Source: Asterochloris sp. CNOR1
Lineage: Eukaryota > Chlorophyta > Trebouxiophyceae > Trebouxiales > Trebouxiaceae
Assembly (NCBI GenBank): GCA_963969365.1
Contig: OZ017752.1
Location: 186,001 to 250,000 of the forward strand
Length of the DNA: 64,000 nucleotides
Reading direction: 5' to 3'
In this document: positions 10,750-24,100 of the stretch, piece after piece
Position numbering within the stretch: the stretch's first letter is position 1
Layout: each line of letters begins with the position of its first letter
Notes under the pieces: generated by a model
The model's input: only the letters and a program-made list of their open reading frames with translations
Database searches by the model: none
Told to the model about the DNA's origin: nothing
Program-made: the position numbers and the translations under genes

Positions 10750-13663
10750 CTGATTGATTGCTATCCTGGCCTTCTGCAAGTTTTCCTGCAGCGAGCAGGA
10801 GCACCACCCTGTCAAAGCTGAAACACTGGGACAAGCTGCAACATGCTTTCAGCAGTTCAAGCCTTCAGATCCCACCAGGAGAGGCCTGAACAGCTTACCG
10901 CCGGATACTTGGCATATGGGCCTGTGGCCTCTGCTTTGCCCGGGAAGTCTGCCAGATCAAAACCCTCCACATGCATGAACTCTGAGGGCACCTCTGGCAG
11001 CTTGTAGTGCACTTAGCCTCTGACCTCATCGATGCCAAGGTAATCAAGTATCTGCAGACAGATTGGCTGAGTGTTTTGTTCAACATTCCTGGTTGTGATA
11101 AAAGTCATGCTTGCCCCGCACCTGCCCAGCGTCCTCACTTCCGACATTCGACATGGCTATGGACTCCAAATCCTTCGAGTGCAGGGTGAGCTGCTTCATC
11201 TCTTGATGGAGGGTATCTCTCGGGTCAGCCTTGAAACCCGCAAATGAAGCTCTGACTTTCTCTCCACTGAGCTGGCCCACACCTGCACCACAGTGATTGC
11301 TACCGTGGAAGGGGACACTGATCGATCCATTAGGCAGGCTACGCCACACCCTGCACCAGCAGCTTGCTTCAGCAGCAAGTGTGGCAGCTCCACAGCCACA
11401 AGAAGAAGCATGTTCTGGAACACCTGAGGCATGAAGAACAGGTTGCCTGGCCAGCAAGCTGAGTCTCACGTCGTGCAAAGCAGACTTTGAGTGAAAAGCT
11501 AACAGTTGACTAGCTGAACAGCATGACAGTCTCAGGCCCTGGGTTCTGCACCTTGTGGTCAGCCAAGGCAATAAGGCAATAAGGCAAAAGGGCAACCACC
11601 TGGACACCCCAGACAGCCCCCACGCAAGACACGCTGCCTGCTGAAGCCTACTCAATGCATGGGCGACAGATTATGGCGTGGCAGGACCTCCGCAGTTGCA
11701 ACACCCTGACAGCCCTGACGCACAGGGTCACGTCCAAATGCTGCTGCCCACTCAGCAGGCGGCCCATTGCCCTCATTTCTGCTGATGCAGAGAAGCTCAG
11801 CAGGTAGAGCACGCATCTCAGTTTGACACCCGCGCTCACGGTGATGAAATGGCCTTCCCTAACAGTGCCCCACATAAGGCATGCTGCCTGCTGTCACGCA
11901 TCAGGGACGGCAGCTCTTGGCCACCCACCTGGGCCAGCTGTGAGGGCAGCTGCGTTGAACTTGCGCAGGAGCGCAGTAATCAGGACAGGAGGGAGTGGAG
12001 GTGGCTCTTCCAGCGCGGCCACATCTGCCAACTTCAGCAGTTCCAGCGACCTGAGCCCCTTGTCCAGCAGCCTCTGGAGGTCTACATCTGGAGGTCTACA
12101 TCATCGAACCCGAGAAGATGGTTGTCTGCCAGCCCCTGCTCTGCCAATAGCCAACGCAGCTCAGCAGGAGTTCTTGCCCTCCTTATCATCTGCAGCATGT
12201 ATTCCAAGTGCCTGCACGTGCAGTGACCTGGGTTCAAGACTGCTAAAACGCACGCTGGTGACTACAGAGAGTCCCAAGGACGAGCAGCCAGTCAACAGAG
12301 CAGTCAGGAAGCACCTGACTGCAGTGACGCACAGCAGAGATGTTCTGAGGTGAGCAGGCTGCAATTCGTTTCTCAGATTGACTCTTTTACGACTTTGCCT
12401 GAGAAAGGGCGACTCATGACAATGCTGAGTTCTTAGAAGTCGGGGCAATGCCTTCGCAAAGAAGGGGCATGCCTTTGACATCAGCCTTTGACATCAGCAC
12501 AATTGGTGCTGCAGTGGCTCATCAGAATGGCTGCACCTGGATTGAGTCACTCAGTGCAGCAGCCAACAGAGGCCCCTTGACATCAGCAGGCTTATTATGG
12601 GTGAGTGCAGCTAAGTCGCAGTTGTGTGCAAGTGGGCAATCTGGCGGGGAGACACAAGCAGACTTCATCTGGCCCTACAGCACTGCTACACTGTGGCCTG
12701 CAAGTGTGCAAAAAAGCCTGCTAGCAGAGCGGATGTGGCAATGCTGACTTTGGGCCAAGACGCAAGCGTCACGGTTCACCGGCACAAGGCAGCAGCAGTG
12801 TTGTGAAACGGCTTGAAAGATCAACTGGTCTCTGTGCCGCTGGTGGCCAGACTCATAGGAGTCAATGAGAGGGCAACAACAAACTCTGGAGCACGTCTCT
12901 CTCTTGCAGCTCTGTGTCCCTGCCTCAGTATGAACCCCTGGCTCACCCCATCCTTTACATTGCCGCAACACCTCCTCAACACACAGAACACCTGCCTTAT
13001 CTGGGTGTTACAGACAGCAATGCCCAGCAGCTCATTCGAACAGTTAGGGTGGCTGTATTTGCTGAAGGGGCTGCATTTACAAGGTTCAGCAGAGAGCTTT
13101 CTTCTCAATACAGCAGCTTTACTGAATTCAAACTGGCAACATTTGTCTTGTCATTTGCTTGCGATGCGGCGCTGCTGCATGAAGCTCTTCTGCATAGGTC
13201 ACACATGAACACAACAGCATGCTGCGGAGGTCGGTGACCTAAGGTCACAGCCAATGCCACAAGCCAATTGCAGAAGATAACTATATATAAGATGCCTTGG
13301 CTGCCACCTCACAGGGCTATTCACAGGGTACAAACAGCTTTGGGCCAGCTTGAGAATTGCTGTGGCTAGCTCATACAAACAGGGAAACTGGAACTTGCAT
13401 GGGCAAGCGCTGCACGAAAGCTGGTCATAAAAGGCGCAAACCAAACTGAAGAGCTATGGAGGATGCTGAGTGGAAAAGATGCTGGGCCCCACACAGATAC
13501 AACTGCTGAAAGCCGCAACATTGGGCTCCAGGCGGGCCATTGCATGCCCCTCTTGCGCCTCTGCAAGCTGAGTAGCAGGTTGAGCAAAGCCAAGCAGGCA
13601 GAGCTTGCCCTGTTTGGTGCATCAACAGAGGGACAGCTGGGGTCACGGCAGGTGCAGCAGAGA
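10750..13663. other. no supported gene
   Basis: Both strands have only short open frames. A plus-strand frame at 12914-13237 and a minus-strand frame at 11080-11655 are long enough to notice but have no family resemblance or matching splice sites. Upstream exons of the orphan exon at 10525-10749 may lie here. Confidence 0.35.
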
Positions 13664-16600
13664 CTAGGCCTGCTTTGCCCCTGTCTTGGGTGTCCCATAG
13701 TAGGGGCGGCTGGGGTCCAAGCAGTGCAGCACCAGCGGGAGCTGGTGGTTCTCCCTGCAGACAAGCAGTGTTTTGGCATTCACCTTGCTGCAGTGCTGCC
13801 GGCTGGTGGTTGGGTGGGGACATGCCCTACTTTGCTGATTCAGTCGTTGTCTTGCTGTGTTGCTCATATGCTTCATGTTGCATGGTGGCTTGGTGCAGCC
13901 CAGTAACTGCAGCAGGCTCTGTGCAGGGAGCGGTGGCAAAGCTGCACTGCACAAGCTAGTTGCAGCACCATCCCCATCCTGGACAGACTGTGCTGGCGCA
14001 GAATAGTCCAAGCCTCCCAAAGGCCAGAAGGCAAAGAGAGCTGACGTTTAAAAACGAGCCACTACCAACCCTTTTGAGATCTGCGGCCGCACTCACATTC
14101 CCCAGATGTCCCATTTGTCTGCGTACTTGGATGCATCCACCTCCTTCAGAACACCACCATGATAGTACTCTCCTGCAGCGGGCCAGCAATGTGTGTTCTG
14201 CCACATCCTCAAGCAGTCAGCACACCTACTACAGTTGATATTTCTGATGATCAAGCAGCGCCATCACATGTACCTTCCTCCAGGCACCTGTCAGCTGCCA
14301 CAGGCATTAGCGCCACTGCAGCTGAGCAGGCTTCAGCAGCAATATTGATGCTGTACTTGTGGGGACCCACCAACAAAGTCTTTTGGGGGGGAGGGGGGGG
14401 GAACCCTATTGAACTTGAACCACAGGACGATCCAGATGATTGTTGTGATGTCTGCCAAGAACCCAGAGCCACGTGGCACCTGTACTCAGCCACAGGTAGC
14501 ATGTACGATCAGGCTCTCCTGGCTGCGCATTTCAGGTCTGCTTCTGCTGTGCAGAAACAGCAGTGCTAGTTGAAGCACGCACAACCGTTGAACAGAGCTG
14601 CATGTGCTGTTTAGCTCAGCAGGCACTCTCAATCAGATGGCTATAATCCTGCGCAGCGCTGCGCTGCTTGGCAACCTCAAATGACTCCAGCAGTACCCCG
14701 ATGTGAGCCTCAAGCTTGCCAGTCCATTGATGCTGATGCAGTGTCAAAGGAGTGCCCGTACCTGCGCCACAAGGCTGCACCTGCGGTGGCCACATTATCG
14801 ATGCTGATGCAGTGTCCAGGCAGTGGCCACACTTGAGCCGTGAGGGTGCCATCAACCAGCCATACCATTGGGACTGATGCAGTGTCACTGCAATTGCCTC
14901 ACCTCAGGCACCAGATCCCCTTTGTTGACAATCCGCACCATGCTGAGCCCTGGGGCCTTTTGCATGTCTGTGAAGGCCTCAGAGTACAGCTGGTTCCCCA
15001 CCCTGGGCGCCTCAAAGGTGCAGGCCCGGATAGGGATGGGCTCACTGCCATAGGGATTCTTGAGGGAGTCAGTTGGCCACGCCATTGGGAGGTCTCCAGG
15101 GCCCATGGGGAGGTCTCCAGGGCGGTTGCAGAAGCTGCAAGCAGTGGTTCCATACTTGTATGCTTGCATAGCTCATGAAGCTGTTGTGATACTGCTTATG
15201 CTCATCTTGAGGGAACGCAAACTCTCAAGGTGAGCTGGGAGTGTGCCCTGCCAGCAATACAGCCCATGCATGCAATGCATTAGCACAGAGGTTGCTGTGT
15301 CATGACATGCTGTGCTGAAAGGCTGCGACAACTGCAGGTCATCACGGATGCTACCTGCTCCATAGATCGAAGGCGCTCAGAGATGCCATAGCTCCGCCAA
15401 GGCTGTGGCCTGTGGTAGTGATGGTCCTGATCTGCAGGCAGCAACAATCAGTCAAATCGACTGATCAGCAGCCAGGTCAGCTGCACTACAGGCCTGGCTG
15501 CTGGCCTCTTGTCTGCATTCGAAGCAGGTTCAACACATGATTGCAGCCAGACCAGCTCAGCAGTGCCCAGTACCCAGGGCTGTCTCACCTCCCCAGGATA
15601 CTTGGCCAGTAGCTTGCGGACAGCACATTGCACCTGCCCCTGCATCCAGGGCAGAGTTGCTGTGTCAGCTCCCTTCCTCAACTTTCAAATCAGATGGGTG
15701 GGGTGGAGCCAGCCTCAGTGCTCCACAAAGCCTGAGGCTACTCTGATTCAACTTTAGCCTGCAGAGCACACTGCCAGCCATCTGCTCTGTTGCAGGGACA
15801 GATGGGCACAGCCTGATCTTCACAGTTGACTTATTTTATATGGTATTTGGCTGAGTGTCATTCTTGCTGCCTGCTGCTGCTGACAAGTGCAGCTTTGCTA
15901 GATTGGGCTGCGGACCCAGATGTAGCTCCAAGTGCTGGCAGCCTGAGCTGACATTGGGCCAGATTGCCTCTGAATCCTGAGCAAGCAGTCATAACATGAG
16001 CAGCCCTTACTACCTGGTGCGTCAGCTGACAACAGCGTTGCAAGAGCAAGCAGTGCAGCTGCCTTTGGTCCATCAGGCAGCAGCATGGCTTGGCCTCTAG
16101 GCAGAAGAGCTGCAGACACAGGTGCTCAGGCAGAGGCCCAACCAGAAACCATCAGCTGCAAGGCCAAGGTGGCCATCACAAATACAGACCTGGACGCTGA
16201 GCGTGCTCCCGGGGGTCTCATCAAATGCCCGGTACAGCAGGCTGAATCCTGCAGACACGATGATGGGCCAGGCTCGCATGCAACATCTGCCATGACCAAT
16301 GGCTCCATGCAGATGTGCCCTCTGTGCAGTTGGGGTTGCAAAGCAGGGCAGGCAGGGTCCCAAAATTATGCTTGCACAGCTCCTGGGCTGCTGTTTCTGT
16401 GCACCAGGCTTGCAGCACTACGTCTGCGTTGGGGTGATGACCAGGCTGACTCCCTTGATTTCAGGCACTCGCACCTTTGTGCACCTGCAAAACAGGGGAT
16501 GACCTCATGAGTTGCTTGGTAAAGGCCCCTGACTACATGCTCATACTTGCAAAGGTTGTGTGCCTGACTGACCTGGTACCTGTGATGACTCCCTTTTCCT

Positions 16601-19600
16601 TTAGCAACTACCTGATCCTCTCTGATGCCCCAATCCTGCAGCAGGTGAGCACCCATTGTTTCCTTGCACATGCACTGCTGGCCCCAGCACTGCTCCAACT
16701 CACTCCTGCTCCCTGCGAACATATAACTGACTGTAGCTTGTCAAAAGCACTTGATCTGTGCACGGGCATCATTGTGCATGCCAGCTGCAGCCATGGCCAG
16801 CTCAGCCAAGCGCCATGACTGCATGGCTTGGCTTACAAGAAGCACAGTGCATGCCAGCCTCTGCATAGCCAGCCCAGCTGTCATGTTGCATGTCCAAGCT
16901 GCTTGACTCGTGCAATTGCTTTGCCCTTGTCCTGGTCAGCTCAGCCAACCAGCTTTGGTACAGTCAAAAACAATAACTTGGCTTGTGGAAGCACTGCGTA
17001 AGCCAGCCTGAGCGCCGGCCAGCTCAGCGCCAGACAGCTCAGCCAAGCAGCAGGTGCGGAGCTGCTAACCATGTGCACCAGCACGATGCATGGCGCAGCA
17101 GCATGTTGCAACTGCTTGGCTCCAGAGAAGCACAACACATGCCAGCCTCAGTGATGCTACCTACAGCCGCACACCAGCCCCAAAGCATGCATGCAGGCCT
17201 TAGGTAAGGGCAGCAGTAGGGGACAACCCTCAATGCCACTGATTCTGCAAGCGCCCACACAGCAGGCAGGCCTGTGTACCACATGCCCTCGACATGCAGC
17301 AGAGGGCGATGGCTCTGAGGACAGTCAGGTACGTAAAGCTTGAGACTGGGCTGCTCAAGAATGACTGCCAACGACTGCTCGTAACAGGCCATTCATGAAT
17401 GCACCTTAGCTGGCTGACAGTGTCGCAGCAAAGGCAGTGCATGCAGCGGTAGTGCAAACATGATGACGCACGCCACTTGTCCGCTTGATGGCTTGCTCAC
17501 CGTGAGACTCGCAGTGATGTCAGTCTCCCATTCGCTGCTGGCCTGCAGGTGGCTCCACACAGCTGTCAAGCTCCGACGTGGTGACTGTGCAGATGAGAAA
17601 GCTGACTGCCAGATACTGTCTGACATGCCTGTCAAGCGGTGTCATTGACAAGAGCCTGGCACATGCCAGCTGGCTCACTCAGGGTGAAGCGGCAGCTCGT
17701 CGAGATGTGCATGCAAACACAGAGGTGGCCCCAGCAGATTGTGCACTCTAGCAAGGAGATCGGAGCCAGATGCCCTTCTCCTGACGGCCTTAGACTCTGG
17801 CTCCTGAGCATGCCTGCGGGCACTCGCCTGTGTTCCCCTCCAAGCCACCACAAGATCTCTCTTCTTGTCCTTCGGCTCAGATACCCCCACATAGCCTGTC
17901 AGTCAGGTAAGGCACCAATTGGGTTGAAGGAAACAGGCCTGAGACAGCTCGGGAGTGACACCTGGGTTTGGGAGCTCTGCTTCCTTGTTCACATGCGGGA
18001 TGTGTAGCGCAAAGAGGCAAAGACAGCCCATGACAAGAACAGGCGAGTCTGTTCTGAGTGGCAGGCAGAGACAAGAAGCATGACCAGCGACTGCATCACC
18101 CGGATGGCTCTCACCTATCCAGTTGCTCCTCTCCACAGAATTTCCCTTGAAGACATGCGTAGCCAACCACGATCTGCAAGCAAAGAGACACAGGTGGAGC
18201 AGAGCTGCAGCTGAGGTGTCATCCTCAGTACAGCTGGCACCCAGTAAATGGACTGCACTTCTAAGGTCAAACTGGAGCTGATGCAGCAGTACCGCTTCTA
18301 GTATCTTCCTACTCCAGCAGCTCTTGTCAATTTCACAGGGCAAACCTGCACTGCACTACGTCCCACTGCTTCTCACAGACAAGTACAGACTGTGCTGGTT
18401 CTTCACCCATAGGGCCAAGTGATACAGACTCCCCTGCATCTCTTGGCAGAGCTGCATGATGTATGGATGTGTAATGCACAACAAGGCTGGTACCCCTCTG
18501 AGATGAGTCCATTAACCTGTGCTGAACCTAAGGCGAATTTTGATAATCGCCACAGTGGTGCACCACAGTGAAGGGAAGCTTGATACATACACACCCCAGG
18601 ACCCCTGATCATTGCTCCTGTGCCCCTGACACATGAGTCAAAGCTAGACCAAACCTCAGACAGGTCTGTGTAGCTCTCACCTGAACCCCCTGCGACCCAA
18701 CCACCTGCGAAGGGCCTTAAGTGGATGCAAGACAGCGTAAAAGAAAGATTGCTGCTGCACTGGTCCGTCTTTCCATCCAGAAGTGGCAGTTATGTAGTAC
18801 ACATCTGAGTCGTCGTCTACGATCTGGTAGTTGAGGGTACGGGCCAGCGACTCCTTAGGGACGGTGCACTGCAGGGGTGAGCATGCTACCTGTCAGTTGA
18901 GGTGTCGGGACCGTCTGGCATATGAGCAGATGTGCACTGCAGGGCACACAAGCTAAGTGGGCCCTGCGCCAACAAATGGTGGAGCAGAGTGCAAGCTGGC
19001 GACCAAACGGGAGTCCCCACCAGACTAACGCAGCTGCCTCCAGCAGGCGGTGAACTGCCAAGCCCTTCCCCTTAGCTCACAGGGTCTTCCAAACCGTGCA
19101 GATGGATGATACTCAAGCGTGCAGGGCAAGGTGCCAGGCCAATCGCCCTCCTCGCTACTCACATACGCAGAAGGGTGGTCAGGGTCGTCCTTGTTGGGGG
19201 GGGGAGCGTTCTTGTCTGGGTTGTAAGGGCGCCACTGGGGCCCCAGCAGCTTGGAGGGGGTCAGTCTCCAGCGCCGCTCCTGGTTGGTCCTGGGGTCCAC
19301 GTGAGGGTTCTTACCAGCTGCAGGGCAAGATGACTGATACTTGAGACTGCGTCTCACAGTCCTTGAGCACTCAACATGTTACAGCGCTGCTCCAGCACAG
19401 GTGATGAGGTGTGCCCCGTGTGGTGCAGGTCACACGGAGAGTTTGTCGACCCCTGTCTCAGTGGCTTAGGCAGCAGCCCTGGACAAAGCCTGCAAGGGCA
19501 GCAGCTATGCCAGCATCCATGCCAATCTGGAGCACCCTGATGCACTGTAGAGTCCCCTCTGCCAACAGTGAGCTGCTCTGATGTCGCTCAGGTTGCAGGA

Positions 19601-20134
19601 GTGGTGGGCCATGCAGCACCAGCAATCTACTCTGCTGCTGGCACCAGGCTGTGCAGTCACTGGGCAGCTCATGCAGGGTGCTTGTTGAATGCAGCAGGCG
19701 TGCTGTCCCTGGACAGCGAGTGCTGGCTGATGCTGGCACGGGACCAGCTGTGGAGCTCAGGCTGGAAGCTTGGCCCCTGGCCGGGGCGGGCACACTGTGG
19801 CCACTGACACTTGGCATTATGTGACTAAGTCGGTAGACGGGCAGGCTGCCTCAGACAGCAAGCTCAGGGGCGGACAAGCTTCCATGTCTCAGCATCAAGA
19901 ATGGTGTCGAGAGCAGAGAGCAGCCCACTCAGGCACAGCCCCACTGCAGGTCCCCTTGCACAGCATTGTGCACAGCTAAGCTGCAGCGGCCTGACAGTCC
20001 ATGATTGCTGCACTGTTTCTCACTTCAGAGTTCCAGGCAGCATCTCAGCACTCACAGTAAAAGTTGTCATATGTTGTCTGGCAGAGGTCGCCGTACATGC
20101 AGAGGACGTCGACGTTGTCCACAGGGATCTCATT
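13664..20134 (-). CDS. class 3 lipase (alpha/beta hydrolase, PLA1/DAD1-like)
   Basis: Minus-strand exons in order: 20056-20134, 19163-19317, 18681-18868, 18115-18173, 17828-17895, 17501-17542, about 16190-16248, 15589-15633, 15355-15431, 14903 to about 15058, 14097-14172, 13664-13754 (TAG). Family marks are KKRDLVVAWRGTQ, VSAGFSLLYRAF, the nucleophile elbow TTGHSLGGAMASLSAF (Ser), FEAPRVGNQ, VNKGDLVPEV (Asp) and the C-terminal ENHQLPLVLHCLD (His). The catalytic Ser-Asp-His triad is therefore complete. Exons 1-6 and the last two join in phase. Three joins are unresolved (between 17501 and 16248, at about 15058, and 14903 to 14172), so short exons are missing. The N-terminus lies upstream; an open minus-strand stretch at 20706-20950 with an Arg-rich, transit-peptide-like segment and a good donor is a candidate. 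The intron after 17828 starts with GC (CAG|GCGAGT). These enzymes hydrolyse acyl esters of galactolipids, phospholipids or triacylglycerol; the substrate cannot be read here. Confidence 0.85.
14616..14896. repeat. short dispersed repeat in lipase intron
   Basis: The phrase CTGATGCAGTGTC occurs three times on the plus strand (about 14733, 14803, 14874), spaced about 70 bases apart, inside a lipase intron just beyond the donor of the 14903-15058 exon. Its origin is unclear. Confidence 0.45.
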
Positions 20135-21164
20135 CTGCGGAGCACAGGGATGGCAGCTCAGTGAAGGCCTTTCAGTCTGTGTTGGCCCAGCCTGCAGGGC
20201 AGAGGGACGAAAAACAGCCGGGGCTCTGCTGGCATCCTGCAATATGTGGTGGCCTGAAGACAGGGTAGAGGGAGGTTTCAGCTGTCAGAATGGAGCACAC
20301 AGCTAGCACATGCCGCTGACCATGTTGAGCAGGTGCTGCACGGGTATGCAGCATCGCTTGGCATTGAGGGCTCAGTCAAGACCTGCAGTCCTTCACGGCC
20401 TGTCACCTAGAATTGAGCGCAGGGTGACGAGCTGAAGTCTGCAGCAATCAGAACGTTTGTGGTTGGCCTGTTGTGGCTGGCTAAGGCCGCCAGACACAAG
20501 AGCTGGAGCAGGCACACAGCATCTGTGCAGATGTGACATGCGAGGGGGGGGAAGAAGGAGTTTGTCATGTGTGACATGGCAGTGGCTGTTTGGGAAGCCT
20601 TCCTGTACAAGCTGGCTCTGCTACAGTGAGGTGTCAAGCTGCTGGATCAGGTCCAGGAAAGCACATGTCCTGTGCCATGCTGTGCCGGCAGAGTACTGTG
20701 CTCACCTTGCCCACAATGCTTCCTCCTACATCATGTGCTGATTGCATCTTTGGCTGCGTTGCAGCAACTTGGGCTGTGATGATGAGCCTTCTGCGTCTGG
20801 CAGCAGGAGTGGGTCTAGCTGGGGCAAGCACACCACAGCAGATCAATGTAGATCTTGGCAATGAGGAAGGCAGCAACCCCTGCAGCCCACACGGGGACTT
20901 CTCGTCAAGCTGAAGGTGGAAGTTGTATTTGCACAACGAGCCAGTTTCATGTGACAACCTTGCTGTGCATTATCTGCTGAAGGGACAGATCTGTGTTGCT
21001 CCCCAAGAGTCTACGCTCTAGATAAGAGCCTGCAACTCGACCTAGGTCTGACCGCGTGAAGAGACTGAAAATCTGATGAGGGGATGCAGTACTTCATAAT
21101 TTTTCCGTGTGATCAACAGTTCTCCGAGACAAAGGGGGCCTTAATTTCTGAGGTACTGCCTGTG
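20135..21164. other. intergenic, lipase 5' region
   Basis: This lies between the first recognised lipase exon and the stop of the UNR-like gene, both on the minus strand. It should hold the lipase start and promoter. The only coding-like piece is 20706-20950 on the minus strand (ARPTPAARRRRLIITAQV, then a donor AAG|GTGAGC), which could be the lipase leader exon, but it has no in-frame ATG upstream within the open stretch. Confidence 0.4.
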
Positions 21165-24100
21165 TCAATTGGTATCACCCGGAATGAAAGCTGAGGCCAA
21201 AGGGTTCAGACTACTTGACTTCCGCAACAGCTGCACAGGCTGTGCGGTCTCCGCTGCGATAGCCGAGCCTGCCTCCACCGTAGCAGAGGACGGCCCATCA
21301 GCGGTGGCCGCTGTGTCTGGAGCAGCATGGAGGCCTGGGGACGCGGCTGTGCTGCGCGGGCCTTGCCTATCCTGAGCGGTTCGCTTGTTGCGCTTCCCTT
21401 TCTCTTTATTGGTGGTCTGGCCTCTGGGCTGAAGCTGCTGCTGATTTCGAACACCTGCCTGACTATCAGACTTAGCCCCGTTGGCACTCACTGCCTGGCC
21501 TGCAGTCACAGAAGAGTACATGGCTATGTTGAAAGACACAGTGGCGGTGCCTCCAGCAAGCGGCATGCATGAAGCACAGCGGTGAGGCGCCATGACCAGT
21601 CAAACAGCTGCAGGCAGCAAAGTGGGTAAAGCTTGCCACAGCAAACATTACAGCACCAGAGCTACTCCTGGCTAGTACTAAGCCAACACACAATCCGCAC
21701 TTCGGCACGCAGCAAAGCTTCAATAAGCATCCAAGCTCCTCTTTGCTCACCCACTAGTCACCTGGCCTGAACAGAGCCAGTAGCCGGCATGTGAGACGCA
21801 CTTCTGATGCCAGCATCCAGCGGCCTGACCATCACAGCACAGAGACGCGCTGCCCAGCTGGCCCCTGTTGTTCCTGCTCAACCATCTCAGGCTGTGGTCG
21901 CTGGGCGGACAGTATGGTGACGCTGCTTATGCCAGCATTCTAATCCGGTCCCCCCGCCCAACTCTCTGACAACACAGCACCGGCCAACCTGAGCCACCCT
22001 CCATTCCAGCTCCCTTGTCCAGCTCTGCCTCAGGCTCTGGCAGCAAGAGTGCTTCTCTGAACCCTGCCTTGCACACCATATGCCAGCATGTAGCCACCTC
22101 ATTCCACAGCCTGCTCAACTACCTGACTACCACAGCACAGGCCGACAGTTATGATCCTCCTCCCCAGCTTCCTCGTCGAGCTCTGCCTCTTTGCAACCCA
22201 GGCTCAGGTCATGGGGGTGGCAATCTGCCAGCCCATGTCTGGCACACCACATGCCAGCCACCTGGATCAGCCTCACGCCCACTTCAACATCAGCAGCAGA
22301 GGCTGACCTGACTCATCCTCCTCCCCAGCTCTCTCGTCAAGCTCTGCCGCATCCGTCTCAGGCTCTGGTGGCGGGGGCGGCAGCATGGCCGCCCGGTTGC
22401 CGGGCTGCAGCTCCGCTGTGAAGCCCTTGGTGCCGTCGGGACCACGAGCGATGCGCACCTTGAAGTTTGCCTTGGCGCCAGCATTCTGCACCAGCCACAG
22501 GCAAGGTTTCAGGGTCTTGGGCAAATGCTGGGGGAGGTTGTGTCACGTCGCAGCAGCCTGATTCCCCAGGACATCAAGGTATTGCCTAGCGTGAATACTG
22601 CCATGACCTGCTCAGTGTTGCCACATGGGTGGGCTTGACAGCACGGATTGATGCCCCCACCCTCAGCTCACGCAGCACTATGCTACACATGCTCATGCAG
22701 CACTATGCTACACATGTCGACTTGGAACAGCAGCTGGTGGGCAGATTTGGAGGCAGGTACAGTAGGTGAAACGTCCTGCGTCACACAGGTGCAGGACATA
22801 GGCACAGAGGCAAGACAGCCACCAATGGCTCCACTGGCCAACTGATGAGCAAGACCCAGATCGCATGCCTTGCCCACCTGCTGACTCCCAACAAACTTCA
22901 TGGGGTTAGGGTTTTTGTCCTCAAAGTCTGGGACAATACCATCCCCCTCCTGCACAGCGAGCAGTCAGGTATGAAGTCTGGAGCTCAAGTGCGTTTGCCC
23001 TCAGGCTGAAGGCATGAGAGCACACTGGTGCAACAGAGGCCCAGGCAGAGGGCAAGTACTTCGCTGAAGAGCCCCGCACCTGGAGGTAGATACACAGCAA
23101 GCGGCTATGAGCTGGTCCCCTCTACCAGCAAGTGCCCCCTCCCCCTCCACCTCAGACAAACACACATGCAAAGATGAGCACGGAGGCAGGTCTCGTCCGG
23201 TGTCACATTTGTGCTGTGGAAACCTCCATCAACAGCTGGCCCCTTCGCCTCAAAGACCTGTCCCACTCTGAGAGTCACAGAGCAATACATTAAGGGCCCA
23301 CTCTGACAAGCTTCATGCCGCAAGCGTACTCCTCCTTGTTGCTGCACACTGGCACACGGGCAGGTCCTGCCCGAAGCAGATGTTTGCTGTGTCAAGTGCC
23401 TCCACCAAATTGCTGCTGGCCCCTCCACCTCAACCAGTCCACATCCAGAAGATGCAGAAGCAGTTGTGCCGGAGGCAGACGTGCTGAGCTAAGCCTGACC
23501 ACCAACACCCAGCCCTTTCACCTCAAGTGACCCCACATCTGAGCTGGCACTCATCAAGGCACACCTTAATGAGCTCTATTTTGCGGGCACGCTTCTCCTT
23601 GGAGCCGCGGTCCTCCACGACCACAAAGGACACCTCGTCACTCAGGCGAACTGTGAGCCCCTTTTGCAGCTGCAGGCAGATGAGGACATCAGACAACCAG
23701 ATCATGGCCAATGAGAGTGCATTTGTAGCTCTCAATGAAGGTTCAGCCCTTGTGCAGGCCGGCAGGCTGTCAGATGGCTGTAGATGGCCAAGCCAAAGAT
23801 GACTGTGCGCAATGAACCAGGCCGCTTCGCAGCAGCAGGGAAATGGTCCAGCAGGCCATCAGCCGTCTGCAGCTGAGAGTGCATGAGTGCAGCTTGCAGG
23901 GACCCTTTTTCACCTGCAGGGAGACAACCAAGCAGGCACCAATGTCTCTGCCCATGTGGTAACAGCAGCACAGGGTACTCCCGGCAGGGCTGGCAGCTTT
24001 CCCACTCCAGGTGTGTTGGCCGGCAGGCAGATCTCGAAGTCTGTGCACAGATGCCACCCAGTGTGCACAAGCCCTGGCAGCTCATGCCTGCAGGGAGTAA

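Noticed and set aside
11790-11830. tRNA-like D-arm (AGCTCAGCAGGTAGAGCACG)
   Set aside because: No acceptor-stem pairing, anticodon arm or T-arm consensus follows, so it is not a tRNA gene.
14097-14172. Looked like protein kinase subdomain VIII-IX (a DIWGM phrase on the minus strand)
   Set aside because: The exon joins in phase to 13664-13754 and gives the YYHGGV and HQLPLVLHCLD features of the class 3 lipase C-terminus, which explains it better.
14616-14730. Possible lipase terminal exon (HIGVLLESFEVAKQ on the minus strand)
   Set aside because: The true C-terminus with the catalytic His lies further on at 13664-14172. This stretch does not fit between them in frame.
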